Shown in pieces: positions 8,501 to 17,500 of a DNA stretch of 64,000 bases. Made by a program: the position numbers and the translations under genes. Location: assembly GCF_034479375.1 (NCBI RefSeq), contig NZ_CP140155.1:3572501-3636500 (forward strand), in the 5' to 3' direction. Under the pieces are notes generated by a model that saw only the letters and a program-made list of their open reading frames with translations, was not told the DNA's origin and made no database searches. Position 1 is the stretch's first letter, and each line of letters starts with the position of its first letter. This DNA comes from Rhodopseudomonas palustris (GTDB taxonomy: Bacteria; Pseudomonadota; Alphaproteobacteria; Rhizobiales; Xanthobacteraceae).

Positions 8501-10566
8501 ATCCGTGGAAATGCTCGGGCTGCCTCGAATGTATCGACGTCTGCGGCCCCGGCGCGCTGGTCGATCGTGAGCAGGACGAACCGCTGCTCGAACAGCTCCA
8601 GGCGCGGTTCGAATTCCTCAGCCGCACCCCGAACACCCCGGCGCGCTTCACCGAAGGCGCCACCAAGCCCGAGGGTGAGACCAAGCGGCTGATGCTCGAT
8701 CGCGCCAATTACTACGCCACCACCGGCGGCCACGGCGCCTGCCGCGGCTGCGGCGAAGTCACCGCGATCCGCCTGGTGACCTCGACCAACCACGCGATCC
8801 ACGACAAGCGCCGCAAGGACCACACCCGCGAGTTGGAAGCCCTGATCGACCAGCTCACCGCCAAGCGGACGCAGGTCGAAGGCGACGCGGCGCGCGCCGC
8901 GCGGATCGACGCGACGCTGAAGACGCTGGAGAAGCGGCTCTACACCTATGAGAGCGGCCCGACCGGCAACGGCCCGTCCGGCATGGTGATCGCCAACGCG
9001 ACGGGTTGTTCGAGCGTCTATGCCTCGACCTTCCCGTTCAACCCCTACACCGACCCGTGGGTGAACAGCCTGTTCCAGGACACCCCGGCGGTGGCCAAGG
9101 GCATCTTCGAGGGCCTCACCGCGCAGGCCTCCGACGATTTTCGCGCGCTGCGCGTTGCGAAGCTTGAATTGGCCGACGCCTATGATCCAGCCAAGCACGA
9201 CGGCTACTTCCGTTACTTCGGCTGGGGCCAGTTCACGCCGGAGGAACGCAGCCTGCTGCCGACCGTGCTGAGCATGGGCGGCGACGGCGCCACCTACGAC
9301 ATCGGCTTCGGCGCGCTGTCGCGGCTGCTGTCGACCAAGACCCCGATCAAGGTCGTGGTGCTGAACACCGGCGCTTACTCCAACACGGGCGGCCAGACCT
9401 CGACGGCGAGTTTGACGGGTCAAGATTCTGACCTGTCGCGGTTCGGTATCGCCAATCACGGCAAGCAGGAATCCCGTAAGGAGCTCGGCCTGATCGCCTC
9501 GTTCCATCCGAACGTGCTCGTGGTGCAGACCGCGACCGCGCTGCAGGGCCACTTCCTGAAGAACGTGATGGAGTTCCTCAACCACACCTCGTCGCCGGCG
9601 GTGCTCGACGTCTACACGCCGTGCCAGGCCGAGCACGGCATCGGCGACGCCGTCGCCAACCGCCAGGCGCGCCTTGCGGTGGAGAGCCGGATGAACCCGG
9701 TGTTCGTCCACGATCCGCGCAAGGGCGGCAAGCTGACCAGCGCGTTCTGCCTCGACGGCAATCCGGAGGCGGATCAGGACTGGGCCAGCAAGTCGATCGA
9801 ATATGTCGACGATAACGGCGCGACCCAACTGATGAAGGCGAAGCTCACCCCGGCCGACTTCGCCTATACCGAGGTCCGCTTCCGCAAGCAGTTCAAGCCG
9901 CTGAAGAAGGATGCCGACGGCCTGCCGATCGACGAATACGTGGCGCTCGACCCGGCCGCGCGTGCCGGCAAGACGCCGTTCATCCACGTCGTCGACGGCG
10001 ACAAGAAGCTGGTCCGGATGGCGGTCGGCGAGACCGTGGTGGCGCTGGTCGAGGAGCGGCGCAAATACTGGCGCACGCTGCAGGTGCTCGCCGGCTTCGA
10101 CGTCCGCGCGCTGGACGAGGCGCACAGCTCCGAACTGGCCGCGCTGCAGCACCAGTACGAAGAGCAGGTCAAGGCGCGCGAATCCTCGCTCGACAGCATC
10201 GCGCGCGGCATGAGCGAACTGGCGGCGAGTTCGAACGCGCCCGCCGGCGGCGGCTTCGCAGGGCTGATGGCCGGGCTCGCCCCGGCACCGGCGGCGCAGA
10301 CCAACGGCGCGAAGCCCGCGAACGGCGCCAATGGCGGCACGCATATCGACATCGCCGAGACCGATCTCGACAAATGCACCAACTGCAAGAGCTGCTATCA
10401 GGACGTGCCCGAAGTGTTCGAACTGACCAAGATCGTCGTCGGCGGCGCCTCCAAGGAGGTCGCCCATGTGATCCCGGGCGTGTTCGACAAGATCAAGCTC
10501 ACGCCCGAACTGTCGGCCAAACTCAGCCGCGCGGCGGCGAACTGCGACGCGGAGATCATCCGATGA
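5581..10566 (+). CDS. nifJ: Pyruvate:ferredoxin (flavodoxin) oxidoreductase, extra-long single-chain form
   Basis: 1661 aa, against about 1170-1200 for ordinary single-chain PFOR. Domain order: alpha/pyrimidine domain with YPITPSTEI near residue 31; gamma domain from about 543 (FHSIGGYGTIASGKLL); two ferredoxin clusters CTGCMECALVC (847) and CSGCLECIDVC (978), separated by about 120 unusual residues; thiamine-diphosphate domain with CRGCGE (about 1053), GDGATYDIG (about 1234) and NTGAYSNTGGQ (about 1262), carrying a charged coiled-coil insert near 1080-1125. A tail of about 60 residues holds CTNCKSC (1599) and a remote cysteine in AANCDAEI, a mono-[4Fe-4S] ferredoxin module. It oxidises pyruvate and CoA to acetyl-CoA and CO2, reducing ferredoxin. 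The ATG at 5581 is chosen over 5569, whose AGGA is only 3 nt away. The stop overlaps the next start. Confidence 0.93.
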   Translation: MNAKYPGIPSVIHGNGAVAQVMGHVCGGVIGYPITPSTEISEIYEAFRSSGGCNVWGKHPFFFEPEGEHSAQSGALGAALTGGKFISNASSSQGILYGLESHYVTVGKKVGGFVLQVAARVVSKHSLNVMAGHDDVYALLSSGYTILFGSNPQEAADLAAISYKVAATSLIPVANAMDGFATSHMLSEALMPEPELLRDFLGDPSGRIKCPTVAQEMLFGAKGRVFQLKQYLLRHDTDFVATDLESLKKFLDDNADAIEADNVGEIVAETLAYVPDELRGPWKRQWINAPEKGTRQLVPALVDIDNPGLTGGVQNQPDFQAGAVDHRTHFANAVPRFVKEAMDEYASLTGREYKPVMTYMCDDAEHVVIGLGSVTDDAEAVAAYLRSQGKKVGVVSIKVLQPFPEADLIEALKGKTAVTVLERSDVTALTSLVTQALCKARENGDAGVRHAGIPALDKLPKITTAIFGLGGHDLQPRDMIACYANMEKPDSAPFVYLGTRFFTENASPRMEALQNRLKAAYPETQYMALETGTNPNLLPPSAFRIRFHSIGGYGTIASGKLLTDILAGALDMHSKSAPKYGSEKSGAPTNYYITLSPEPVKITNAELEDVEIVISPDHKVFVHTNPLRGLVQGGTFILQTNLTALEVWRDLPAKARQTIRDKAIKFYVIDAFAVAKRHAPTAELETRMMGIAFIGAVCGNVDRVVADASQDAMLTKIRQQISKKFGAKGGDIVDGNMAVIREGLEATHKVDVGAPEFSEDAIKAAPKKTASAAISASMCRAAAPASAAGFLDPEYYDDVLAGPFRDGTIADAPVLPGMGMFMPAGSAAAKDKGLFRRNVPEFNADLCTGCMECALVCPDAAIPNAVHDIHELLGTAIKQLDIAPAQQDALRGKVPALSEAIREVYRAAKDDKPFHEVVAQAAEALDVDNATLNRNFGKLSAALSVYPVARTRPFFDAMEKSQPGTGGLYSVSVDPWKCSGCLECIDVCGPGALVDREQDEPLLEQLQARFEFLSRTPNTPARFTEGATKPEGETKRLMLDRANYYATTGGHGACRGCGEVTAIRLVTSTNHAIHDKRRKDHTRELEALIDQLTAKRTQVEGDAARAARIDATLKTLEKRLYTYESGPTGNGPSGMVIANATGCSSVYASTFPFNPYTDPWVNSLFQDTPAVAKGIFEGLTAQASDDFRALRVAKLELADAYDPAKHDGYFRYFGWGQFTPEERSLLPTVLSMGGDGATYDIGFGALSRLLSTKTPIKVVVLNTGAYSNTGGQTSTASLTGQDSDLSRFGIANHGKQESRKELGLIASFHPNVLVVQTATALQGHFLKNVMEFLNHTSSPAVLDVYTPCQAEHGIGDAVANRQARLAVESRMNPVFVHDPRKGGKLTSAFCLDGNPEADQDWASKSIEYVDDNGATQLMKAKLTPADFAYTEVRFRKQFKPLKKDADGLPIDEYVALDPAARAGKTPFIHVVDGDKKLVRMAVGETVVALVEERRKYWRTLQVLAGFDVRALDEAHSSELAALQHQYEEQVKARESSLDSIARGMSELAASSNAPAGGGFAGLMAGLAPAPAAQTNGAKPANGANGGTHIDIAETDLDKCTNCKSCYQDVPEVFELTKIVVGGASKEVAHVIPGVFDKIKLTPELSAKLSRAAANCDAEIIR

Positions 10567-13397
10567 GCGGCGTCACCAACACCATCGCCAACGACGTGCT
10601 GCGCTACGAACAGGCGCGCAGCGCGCTGGAAAGCTCCAAGACCGAACTGGAAGAGCTGCAGGCCAGCGAGGCCGTCGGCATCTTCCAGAAGCAGCTCGCG
10701 CTATTGCAGAAGCGCCTGGTCAGCGACCCGGCGTCGCTGCGCAACATGTTCATCGCCGACGGCACCCAGGCGATCGTCTGGGAATTCCAGCAGGCGGAGC
10801 TCGGCGAAGCGTTCACCACGACGCTGTGGAATCTGTTGGCGCGCGACGACGACATGAGCGCGATCCTGCAGCGCTTCATCTGGGCGCTGCCGCTGAAGTT
10901 CAAGCGCAAGTTCATCAAGGCGATCGACGTGCATCTGCGCGGTCGCTACCCGATGTTCGAGAACCTGTCGGAAGGCTGGCCGGGCGAGGCATTCATCCCG
11001 CCTTACATCCGCCCGGCGGAGCAGCGCGCGGTCGACTTCGACCTCGTCAATCAGGGCTATCTCGGCTACCAGTCGATCGGCTACTCGCTGCGTGAGTGCG
11101 AGCTGTTCGTCTGGCTCGAAGTGATGCGCGACAAGCAATGTGACGACAAGCCGTGCGAGCTCGGCGTGCTGATCCACGGCAAGACCGAGCCGAAGGGCGG
11201 CTGCCCGGTCAAGATCCACATCCCCGAGATGCTGGACCTGCTCGGCAACGGCAAGCACCGCGAGGCGCTGGAGCTGATCGAGAGCTGCAACCCGCTGCCC
11301 AACGTCACCGGCCGGGTCTGCCCGCAGGAACTGCAGTGCCAGGGCGTCTGCACCCACACCAAGCGCCCGATCGAGATCGGCCAGATCGAATGGTATCTGC
11401 CCGAGCACGAGAAGCTGGTGAACCCGACCGCCAACGACCGCTTCGCCGGCCGCATCAGCCCGTGGGCCGCGGCGGCGAAGCCGCCGATCGCGGTGGTCGG
11501 CTCCGGCCCGTCCGGCCTGATCAACGCTTACTTGCTGGCGGTCGAAGGCTTCCCGGTCACGATCTTCGAGGCGTTTCATGACCTCGGCGGCGTGCTGCGC
11601 TACGGCATCCCGGAATTCAGATTGCCCAATCAACTGATCGACGACGTCGTCGAGAAGATCACGCTGCTCGGCGGGCGTTTCGTCAAGAATTTTGTGGTGG
11701 GCAAGACCGCGACGCTGGAAGACCTGAAGTCCGAAGGCTTCTGGAAGATCTTTGTCGGCACCGGCGCGGGCCTTCCGACCTTCATGAACGTGCCCGGCGA
11801 GCATCTGCTCGGCGTGATGTCGGCCAACGAGTTCCTGACCCGCGTCAACCTGATGCGCGGGCTCGACGATCGCTATGAGACGCCGCTGCCCGAGACCCGC
11901 GGCAAGAACGTGTTCGTGATCGGCGGCGGCAACACCGCGATGGATGCGGCGCGCACCGCCAAGCGTCTCGGCGGCAACGTCACCATCGTGTATCGCCGCA
12001 CCAAGAGCGAGATGCCGGCGCGCGTCGAGGAACTGCATCACGCGCTGGAAGAAGGTATCAATCTCGCGGTGCTGCGCGCGCCGCGCGAATTCATCGGCGA
12101 CGACCACACCCATTTCGTCACCCACGCGCTGCTCGACGTCAACGAGCTCGGCGAGCCCGACAAGTCCGGCCGCCGCAGCCCGAAGCCGACCGGGCAGATC
12201 GAACGGGTGCCGGTCGATCTGGTGATCATGGCGCTCGGCAACACCGCCAACCCGATCATGCGCGACGCCGAGCCCGGGCTGAAGACCAACAAATGGGGCA
12301 CCATCGAGGTCGAGCAGGGTTCGCAGCGCACCTCGATCCAGGACGTCTACTCCGGCGGCGACGCCGCGCGCGGCGGCTCCACGGCGATCCGCGCGGCCGG
12401 CGACGGCCAGGCGGCGGCGAAGGAAATCGTCGGCGAGATTCCGTTCACGGCCGCCGAGATCAAGAACCGTGTGGAGCGCGCGGCGCGCTACACCGAACTC
12501 GGCCAGATCGAACAGACCATCGTCAACAAGGTGCCGCTCGCCGGCGGCATCGTCGAGTTCACCGTGCGGGCGCCGATGGTGGCGCGCTCGGCGCAGGCCG
12601 GGCAGTTCGTCCGCGTGCTGCCGTGGGAGAAGGGCGAGCTGATCCCTCTGACGCTGGCGGATTGGGACGTCGAGACGGGCACTATCGATCTCGTGGTCCA
12701 GGGCATGGGCACGTCGTCGCTGGAGATCAACCGGATGGCGATCGGCGACGCGTTCTCCGGCATCGCCGGCCCGCTCGGCCGCGCCTCGGAGCTGCATCGC
12801 TACGACGGCAACCAGACCGTGGTGTTCTGCGCCGGCGGCGTCGGCCTGCCGCCGGTGTATCCGATCCTGCGCGAGCATCTGCGGCTCGGCAATCACGTCA
12901 CGCTGATCTCCGGCTTCCGGGCCAAGGAGTTTCTGTTCTGGACCGGCGAGGACGAGCGCATGGGCAAGATCAAGCGCGAGTTCGGTGACCAGCTGTCGCT
13001 GATCTACACCACCAATGACGGCAGCTATGGCGTCAAGGGCTTCGTCACCGGGCCGCTGGAAGAGATGATCAAGGCCAATCAGCAGGGCATCGGCCGCAGC
13101 ATCGCCGAAGTGATCGCGATCGGTCCGCCGCTGATGATGCGGGCGGTGAGCGACCTCACCAAGCCGTATGGCGTCAAGACCGTGGCGAGCCTCAACTCGA
13201 TCATGGTGGATGCGACGGGAATGTGCGGCGCCTGCATGGTGCCGGTGACGATCGACGGCAAGCTGGTGCGCAAGCACGCCTGCATCGACGGCCCGGAAAT
13301 CGACGCCCACATCATCGACTGGGACAAGTTCCTGCCGCGCTTCAACCAGTTCAGGGCGCAGGAGCAGGAGAGCAAGGCGAAGCACGGGTTTGTGTAG
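10563..13397 (+). CDS. Fused NfnB-NfnA: ferredoxin-NADP/NAD transhydrogenase-like flavoprotein
   Basis: 944 aa; its ATG overlaps the PFOR stop (ATGA), so the two are translationally coupled. Residues 1-200 are a poorly recognised N-terminal region. Then comes a GltD/NfnB-like part: an iron-sulfur motif (NPLPNVTGRVCPQELQCQGVC, first Cys of the CPQEL block at 253), FAD site VVGSGPSGL (about 310) and NADPH site VIGGGNTAMDAA (about 450). From about 645 a PyrK/NfnA-like FAD and NAD domain follows (CAGGVGLPPVYPIL), ending in a [2Fe-2S] motif MCGAC...KHAC from residue 887. In Nfn enzymes these two halves are separate subunits that couple NADH, NADPH and ferredoxin by electron bifurcation. Pairing with PFOR makes reduced ferredoxin the likely partner. 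Whether it bifurcates is inference. Confidence 0.88.
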   Translation: MSGVTNTIANDVLRYEQARSALESSKTELEELQASEAVGIFQKQLALLQKRLVSDPASLRNMFIADGTQAIVWEFQQAELGEAFTTTLWNLLARDDDMSAILQRFIWALPLKFKRKFIKAIDVHLRGRYPMFENLSEGWPGEAFIPPYIRPAEQRAVDFDLVNQGYLGYQSIGYSLRECELFVWLEVMRDKQCDDKPCELGVLIHGKTEPKGGCPVKIHIPEMLDLLGNGKHREALELIESCNPLPNVTGRVCPQELQCQGVCTHTKRPIEIGQIEWYLPEHEKLVNPTANDRFAGRISPWAAAAKPPIAVVGSGPSGLINAYLLAVEGFPVTIFEAFHDLGGVLRYGIPEFRLPNQLIDDVVEKITLLGGRFVKNFVVGKTATLEDLKSEGFWKIFVGTGAGLPTFMNVPGEHLLGVMSANEFLTRVNLMRGLDDRYETPLPETRGKNVFVIGGGNTAMDAARTAKRLGGNVTIVYRRTKSEMPARVEELHHALEEGINLAVLRAPREFIGDDHTHFVTHALLDVNELGEPDKSGRRSPKPTGQIERVPVDLVIMALGNTANPIMRDAEPGLKTNKWGTIEVEQGSQRTSIQDVYSGGDAARGGSTAIRAAGDGQAAAKEIVGEIPFTAAEIKNRVERAARYTELGQIEQTIVNKVPLAGGIVEFTVRAPMVARSAQAGQFVRVLPWEKGELIPLTLADWDVETGTIDLVVQGMGTSSLEINRMAIGDAFSGIAGPLGRASELHRYDGNQTVVFCAGGVGLPPVYPILREHLRLGNHVTLISGFRAKEFLFWTGEDERMGKIKREFGDQLSLIYTTNDGSYGVKGFVTGPLEEMIKANQQGIGRSIAEVIAIGPPLMMRAVSDLTKPYGVKTVASLNSIMVDATGMCGACMVPVTIDGKLVRKHACIDGPEIDAHIIDWDKFLPRFNQFRAQEQESKAKHGFV

Positions 13398-13427
13398 CGA
13401 TTTTTGCTCTCACTGCGTTCTTACCCA

Positions 13428-13518
13428 CGTCATGCCCGGGCTTGTCCCGGGCATCCACGTCTTTGGGCTTGGCCACTCGACCAAGGCGTGGATGGCCGGG
13501 ACGAGCCCGGCCATGACG
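13428..13518. repeat. Palindromic repeat, family A
   Basis: Begins CGTCATGCCCGGGC and ends GCCCGGCCATGACG, with an internal CATCCACG / CGTGGATG pair. Two hairpins form a large cruciform-like unit. Related copies occur at 15538 (inside polA), 46139, 53121 and 55492. It sits after the Nfn-like gene and may also end transcription. Confidence 0.85.
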
Positions 13519-13608
13519 AGGTTGATCGATCAGTCGTAACGGATTCTAGAGCCGTTCTGTCTCCGATGGAATCAGATTGGCGTTCAGGGATACTCGCCGC
13601 AGGCACAA

Positions 13609-13719
13609 CCTCATGGTGAGGAGGCGCGAAAGCGCCGTCTCGAACCATGCGCCGCCGACACTGCACGTCACCCCATCCTTCGAGACGCCCGGCTTCGCCG
13701 GGCTCCTCAGGATGAGGGG
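13609..13719. repeat. Palindromic repeat, family D
   Basis: CCTCATGGTGAGGAGGCGCG at the left and GGGCTCCTCAGGATGAGG at the right, with an inner GCCCGGCTTCGCCGGGC hairpin. This composition is common between genes of Bradyrhizobiaceae. It is the only copy in this window. With family A it fills most of the gap 13398-13777. Confidence 0.75.
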
Positions 13720-13777
13720 CAGTGCATCTGGCAAGGGCCATACCGCTTCAATCAATCGATGAAACGCTCCAGTACGA

Positions 13778-14371
13778 CTACCCGCCACCCTCGATCTTCA
13801 CCCCGCCCTGCATCCCGACGATCTTCGCCCGATAGGTTTCGGCGTCGCCGAAATCGGCGAAGCCCTGGTAGTGCGGGTGCGGGCCGAGGATGCGGCGGGC
13901 GTGTTTGATCGGGCACCAATAGACTTCGGTCCGCGCCGCGACCTCGCGGGCGAAGGCGATCACGCCGTTGCCGTAGGAGCAGTAGGCGCAATTGATCTTT
14001 TCCAAGAGGTTCAGATAAGCGAGGTGGTGGCGGTCGAACACCAGATAGTCGCGGCGGCGCACTTTCGGGATCTTGTAGATCGGAAAGCAGATCGCCTGAT
14101 AGGCCATCACGCTGACATCGAGGATCACGAACGGCACGATCAGCGCGTAGATCACCGGCGCGGTGAGCACGATCCACGGATTGGCGTCGCGAATGTAGCG
14201 CGACAGCCGGACCTTGATCGCGCCGTGCAGCCGCTCGACGCCCTGCTCGAACACGATGCGCTGATTGTCCAGATGCCAGCGCAGCGCTTCGCGCCGCTTG
14301 GTCAGTTCGACCTCGATCTCGGCCTCGACTGCGCGCAGTCTGGCCATCAGATCGTCGAGGGGCGTGGGCAT
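13778..14371 (-). CDS. Conserved membrane protein of unknown function
   Basis: 197 aa from an ATG with a GGAC-type site upstream. The N-terminal 55 residues are a charged helix (LMARLRAVEAEIEVELTKRREALRWHLD). One long hydrophobic stretch follows (WIVLTAPVIYALIVPFVILDVSVMAYQAI, about 68-95), probably one or two membrane segments. The C-terminal half is soluble-looking with CAYCSYGNG (a CxxC pair) and YWCPIKHARR. It resembles conserved hypothetical proteins of Rhizobiales. The cysteines might bind metal, but no family is firmly recognised. It is divergent from polA, 144 bp apart. Confidence 0.75.
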   Translation of the reverse strand: MPTPLDDLMARLRAVEAEIEVELTKRREALRWHLDNQRIVFEQGVERLHGAIKVRLSRYIRDANPWIVLTAPVIYALIVPFVILDVSVMAYQAICFPIYKIPKVRRRDYLVFDRHHLAYLNLLEKINCAYCSYGNGVIAFAREVAARTEVYWCPIKHARRILGPHPHYQGFADFGDAETYRAKIVGMQGGVKIEGGG

Positions 14372-14515
14372 CGGAAGTCCTTTCAGGTGCGGCGGAGCGG
14401 CCACCCGCGCACGGAACAGCAGCCCGCGCAACCGGTTTCCCGGGGCCTCGCAAAAATCGCCGCCGCCCGCGTCCGGCAGGGTGTCAAAAGCCGCAAAACG
14501 CCTTAAGTTGCGGCC

Positions 14516-17500
14516 ATGCCGAAATCCCCCTCGAAAGCCGCCGCGCCCGTCGCCGCCAACGCCCCTGCCCCGGCCGCCGTCAAGCCGCCGGGCCAGGGCG
14601 ATCACATCTTCCTGGTCGACGGGTCGTCCTACATCTTCCGCGCCTATCACGCGCTGCCGCCGCTCACCCGCAAGTCGGACGGGCTGCAGGTCAACGCCGT
14701 GCTCGGCTTCTGCAACATGCTGTGGAAGCTGCTCCGCGAGATGCCGCCGGACAACCGGCCGACGCATCTGGCCATCATCTTCGACAAATCCGAGCACACC
14801 TTCCGCAACCAGCTCTATCCCGACTACAAGGCGCACCGGCCGCCGGCGCCGGACGATCTGATCCCGCAATTCGCGCTGATCCGCGAGGCGGTGCGGGCGT
14901 TCGACCTGCCCTGCCTGGAGCAATCCGGCTTCGAGGCCGACGATCTGATCGCCACCTATGTGCGCGAGGCGTGCGAGCGCGGCGCCACGGCTACAATTGT
15001 TTCGTCCGACAAGGACCTGATGCAGCTCGTGACCGACTGCGTCACGATGTACGACACCATGAAGGACCGCCGCATCGGCATTGCCGAGGTGATCGAAAAG
15101 TTCGGCGTGCCGCCGGAGAAGGTGGTCGAAGTGCAGGCGCTGGCCGGCGACAGCGTCGACAACGTGCCCGGCGTGCCGGGCATCGGCATCAAGACCGCGG
15201 CGCAACTGATCAATGAATATGGCGACCTCGACACGCTCTTGGCGCGCGCCGCCGAGATCAAGCAGCCGAAGCGGCGCGAGGCGCTGATCGAGAACGCCGA
15301 GAAGGCGCGGATCTCGCGGCAACTGGTGCTGCTCGATGACAAGGTGAAGCTCGACGTGCCGCTCGACGAGCTGGCCGTGCACGAGCCCGACGCGCGAAAG
15401 CTGATCTCGTTTCTGAAGGCGATGGAATTCACCACGCTGACGCGGCGGGTCGCGGACTATTCGCAGATCGATCCGTCGGATGTCGAGGCGGAAGCCGCGC
15501 TGAAGAGCGGCGCACAGAATCAGCCCGGCTCTCAGACCGTCATGGCCGGGCTTGACCCGGCCATCCATCCCCCGTCGCAAGATTCGTCGTCGAAGACGAT
15601 GGACCCCCGGGTCAAGCCCGGGGGTGACGGCAACAAGCGTGGGGTCGCCGCGGGCGAACTCACGCCACAGGCGCTCGCGGCGGCCCGCGCCGAGGCCGCC
15701 CGCAAGATCCCCGTCGATCGCGCCGCTTACAAGACCGTGCGCACCCTCGACGAGCTGCAGGGCTGGATCGCCCGCATCCATGACGCCGGCGCCTTCGCGG
15801 TCGATGCGATCGCGACCTCGATCGATCCGATGCAAGCGGAGCTGTGCGGCATCGCCCTGGCGCTCGGCCCCAATGATGCGTGCTACATCCCGGTCGGCCA
15901 CCGCCAGACCGGTGACGGAAGCGGCCTGTTCGCCGCCGGCCTCGCGCCCGACCAGCTCGGCGCGCGCGACGTGCTCGATGCGCTGCGGCCGCTGCTGGAC
16001 TCCGCCGGGCTCGCCAAGATCGGCTTCAACATCAAGTTCACCGCGGTGCTGCTGGCGCAGCACGGCGTCACGCTGCGCAACATCGACGATGTGCAACTGA
16101 TCTCGTATGTGCTCGATGCCGGCCGCGGCAGCCACGGTCTGGATGCGCTGTCCGAAAGCAATCTCGGCCACACGCTGCATGTGCTCGGCGCGCTGACCGG
16201 CAGCGGCAAGGCGAAAATTGCGTTCGATCAGGTGCCGATCGACCGCGCCACCGAATATGGCGGCGAGCGCGCCGACGTCGCGCTTCGATTGTGGCGCGTG
16301 CTGAAGCCGCGGCTCGTCGCCGAGCGGATGACCGCGGTGTACGAGACGCTGGAGCGGCCGCTGGTCGGCGTGCTGGCGCGGATGGAACGTCGCGGCATCT
16401 CTATCGATCGAAGCGTTTTGTCGCGGCTGTCGTCGGACTTCGCCCAGACCGCGGCGCGTATCGAGGCAGAGATCCGCGAACTCGCCGGCGAGGACATCAA
16501 CATCGGCAGCCCCAAGCAATTGGGCGACATCCTGTTCGGCAAGATGGGCCTGCCGGGCGGCAGCAAGACCAAGACCGGCGCGTGGTCGACCTCGGCGCAG
16601 GTGCTGGATGAACTCGCCGAACAAGGGCACGAATTCCCGCGAAAAATTCTCGACTGGCGGCAGGTCTCGAAGCTGCGCTCGACCTACACCGATGCGCTGC
16701 CGAACTACGTGCACCCGCAGACCCAGCGCGTCCACACCACCTACGCGCTCGCCGCCACCACCACCGGGCGGCTGTCGTCGAACGAGCCGAATCTGCAGAA
16801 CATCCCGGTGCGCACCGAGGACGGGCGGAAAATCCGCCGCGCCTTCGTGGCGACGCCGGGGCACAAACTGGTCTCCGCCGATTACTCGCAGATCGAATTG
16901 CGCCTGCTGTCCGAAGTCGCCGACGTGCCGGCGCTGCGCAAAGCGTTTCAGGACGGCATCGACATTCACGCGATGACCGCGTCGGAGATGTTCGGCGTCC
17001 CGGTCGAGGGCATGCCGTCCGACATCCGCCGCCGCGCCAAGGCGATCAATTTCGGCATCATCTACGGCATCTCGGCATTCGGCCTCGCCAACCAGCTCGG
17101 CATTCCGCGCGAGGAGGCCGGCGCCTACATAAAGCGTTACTTCGAACGCTTCCCCGGCATCCGCGCCTATATGGACGAGACCCGCGACTTCTGCCGGGCG
17201 CACGGTTTTGTCGAGACGCTGTTCGGCCGCAAATGCCACTACCCGGACATCAAGGCCTCGAACCCGTCGATCCGCGCCTTCAACGAACGCGCCGCGATCA
17301 ATGCGCGGCTGCAGGGCTCGGCCGCCGACATCATCCGCCGCGCCATGGTGCGGATGGAGGACGCGCTGGCGGAGAAGAAGCTCTCGGCGCAGATGCTGCT
17401 GCAGGTCCACGACGAACTGATCTTCGAGGTGCCGGAGGATGAAGTGGCGGCGACACTGCCGGTGGTGAGCCACGTGATGCAGGACGCGCCGTTCCCGGCG

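Noticed and set aside
6697..10467. A 1256-codon open frame antisense to the PFOR gene
   Set aside because: A by-product of high GC at third codon positions. The translation is Arg/His/Gly-rich with no domain, while the other strand codes for a complete conserved enzyme.
5569..13397. Interpretation of the PFOR gene as part of a nif cluster
   Set aside because: No other nif gene, no visible sigma-54 -24/-12 promoter or NifA site. The FNR-type box suggests a general anaerobic role. The nifJ symbol follows the family name only.
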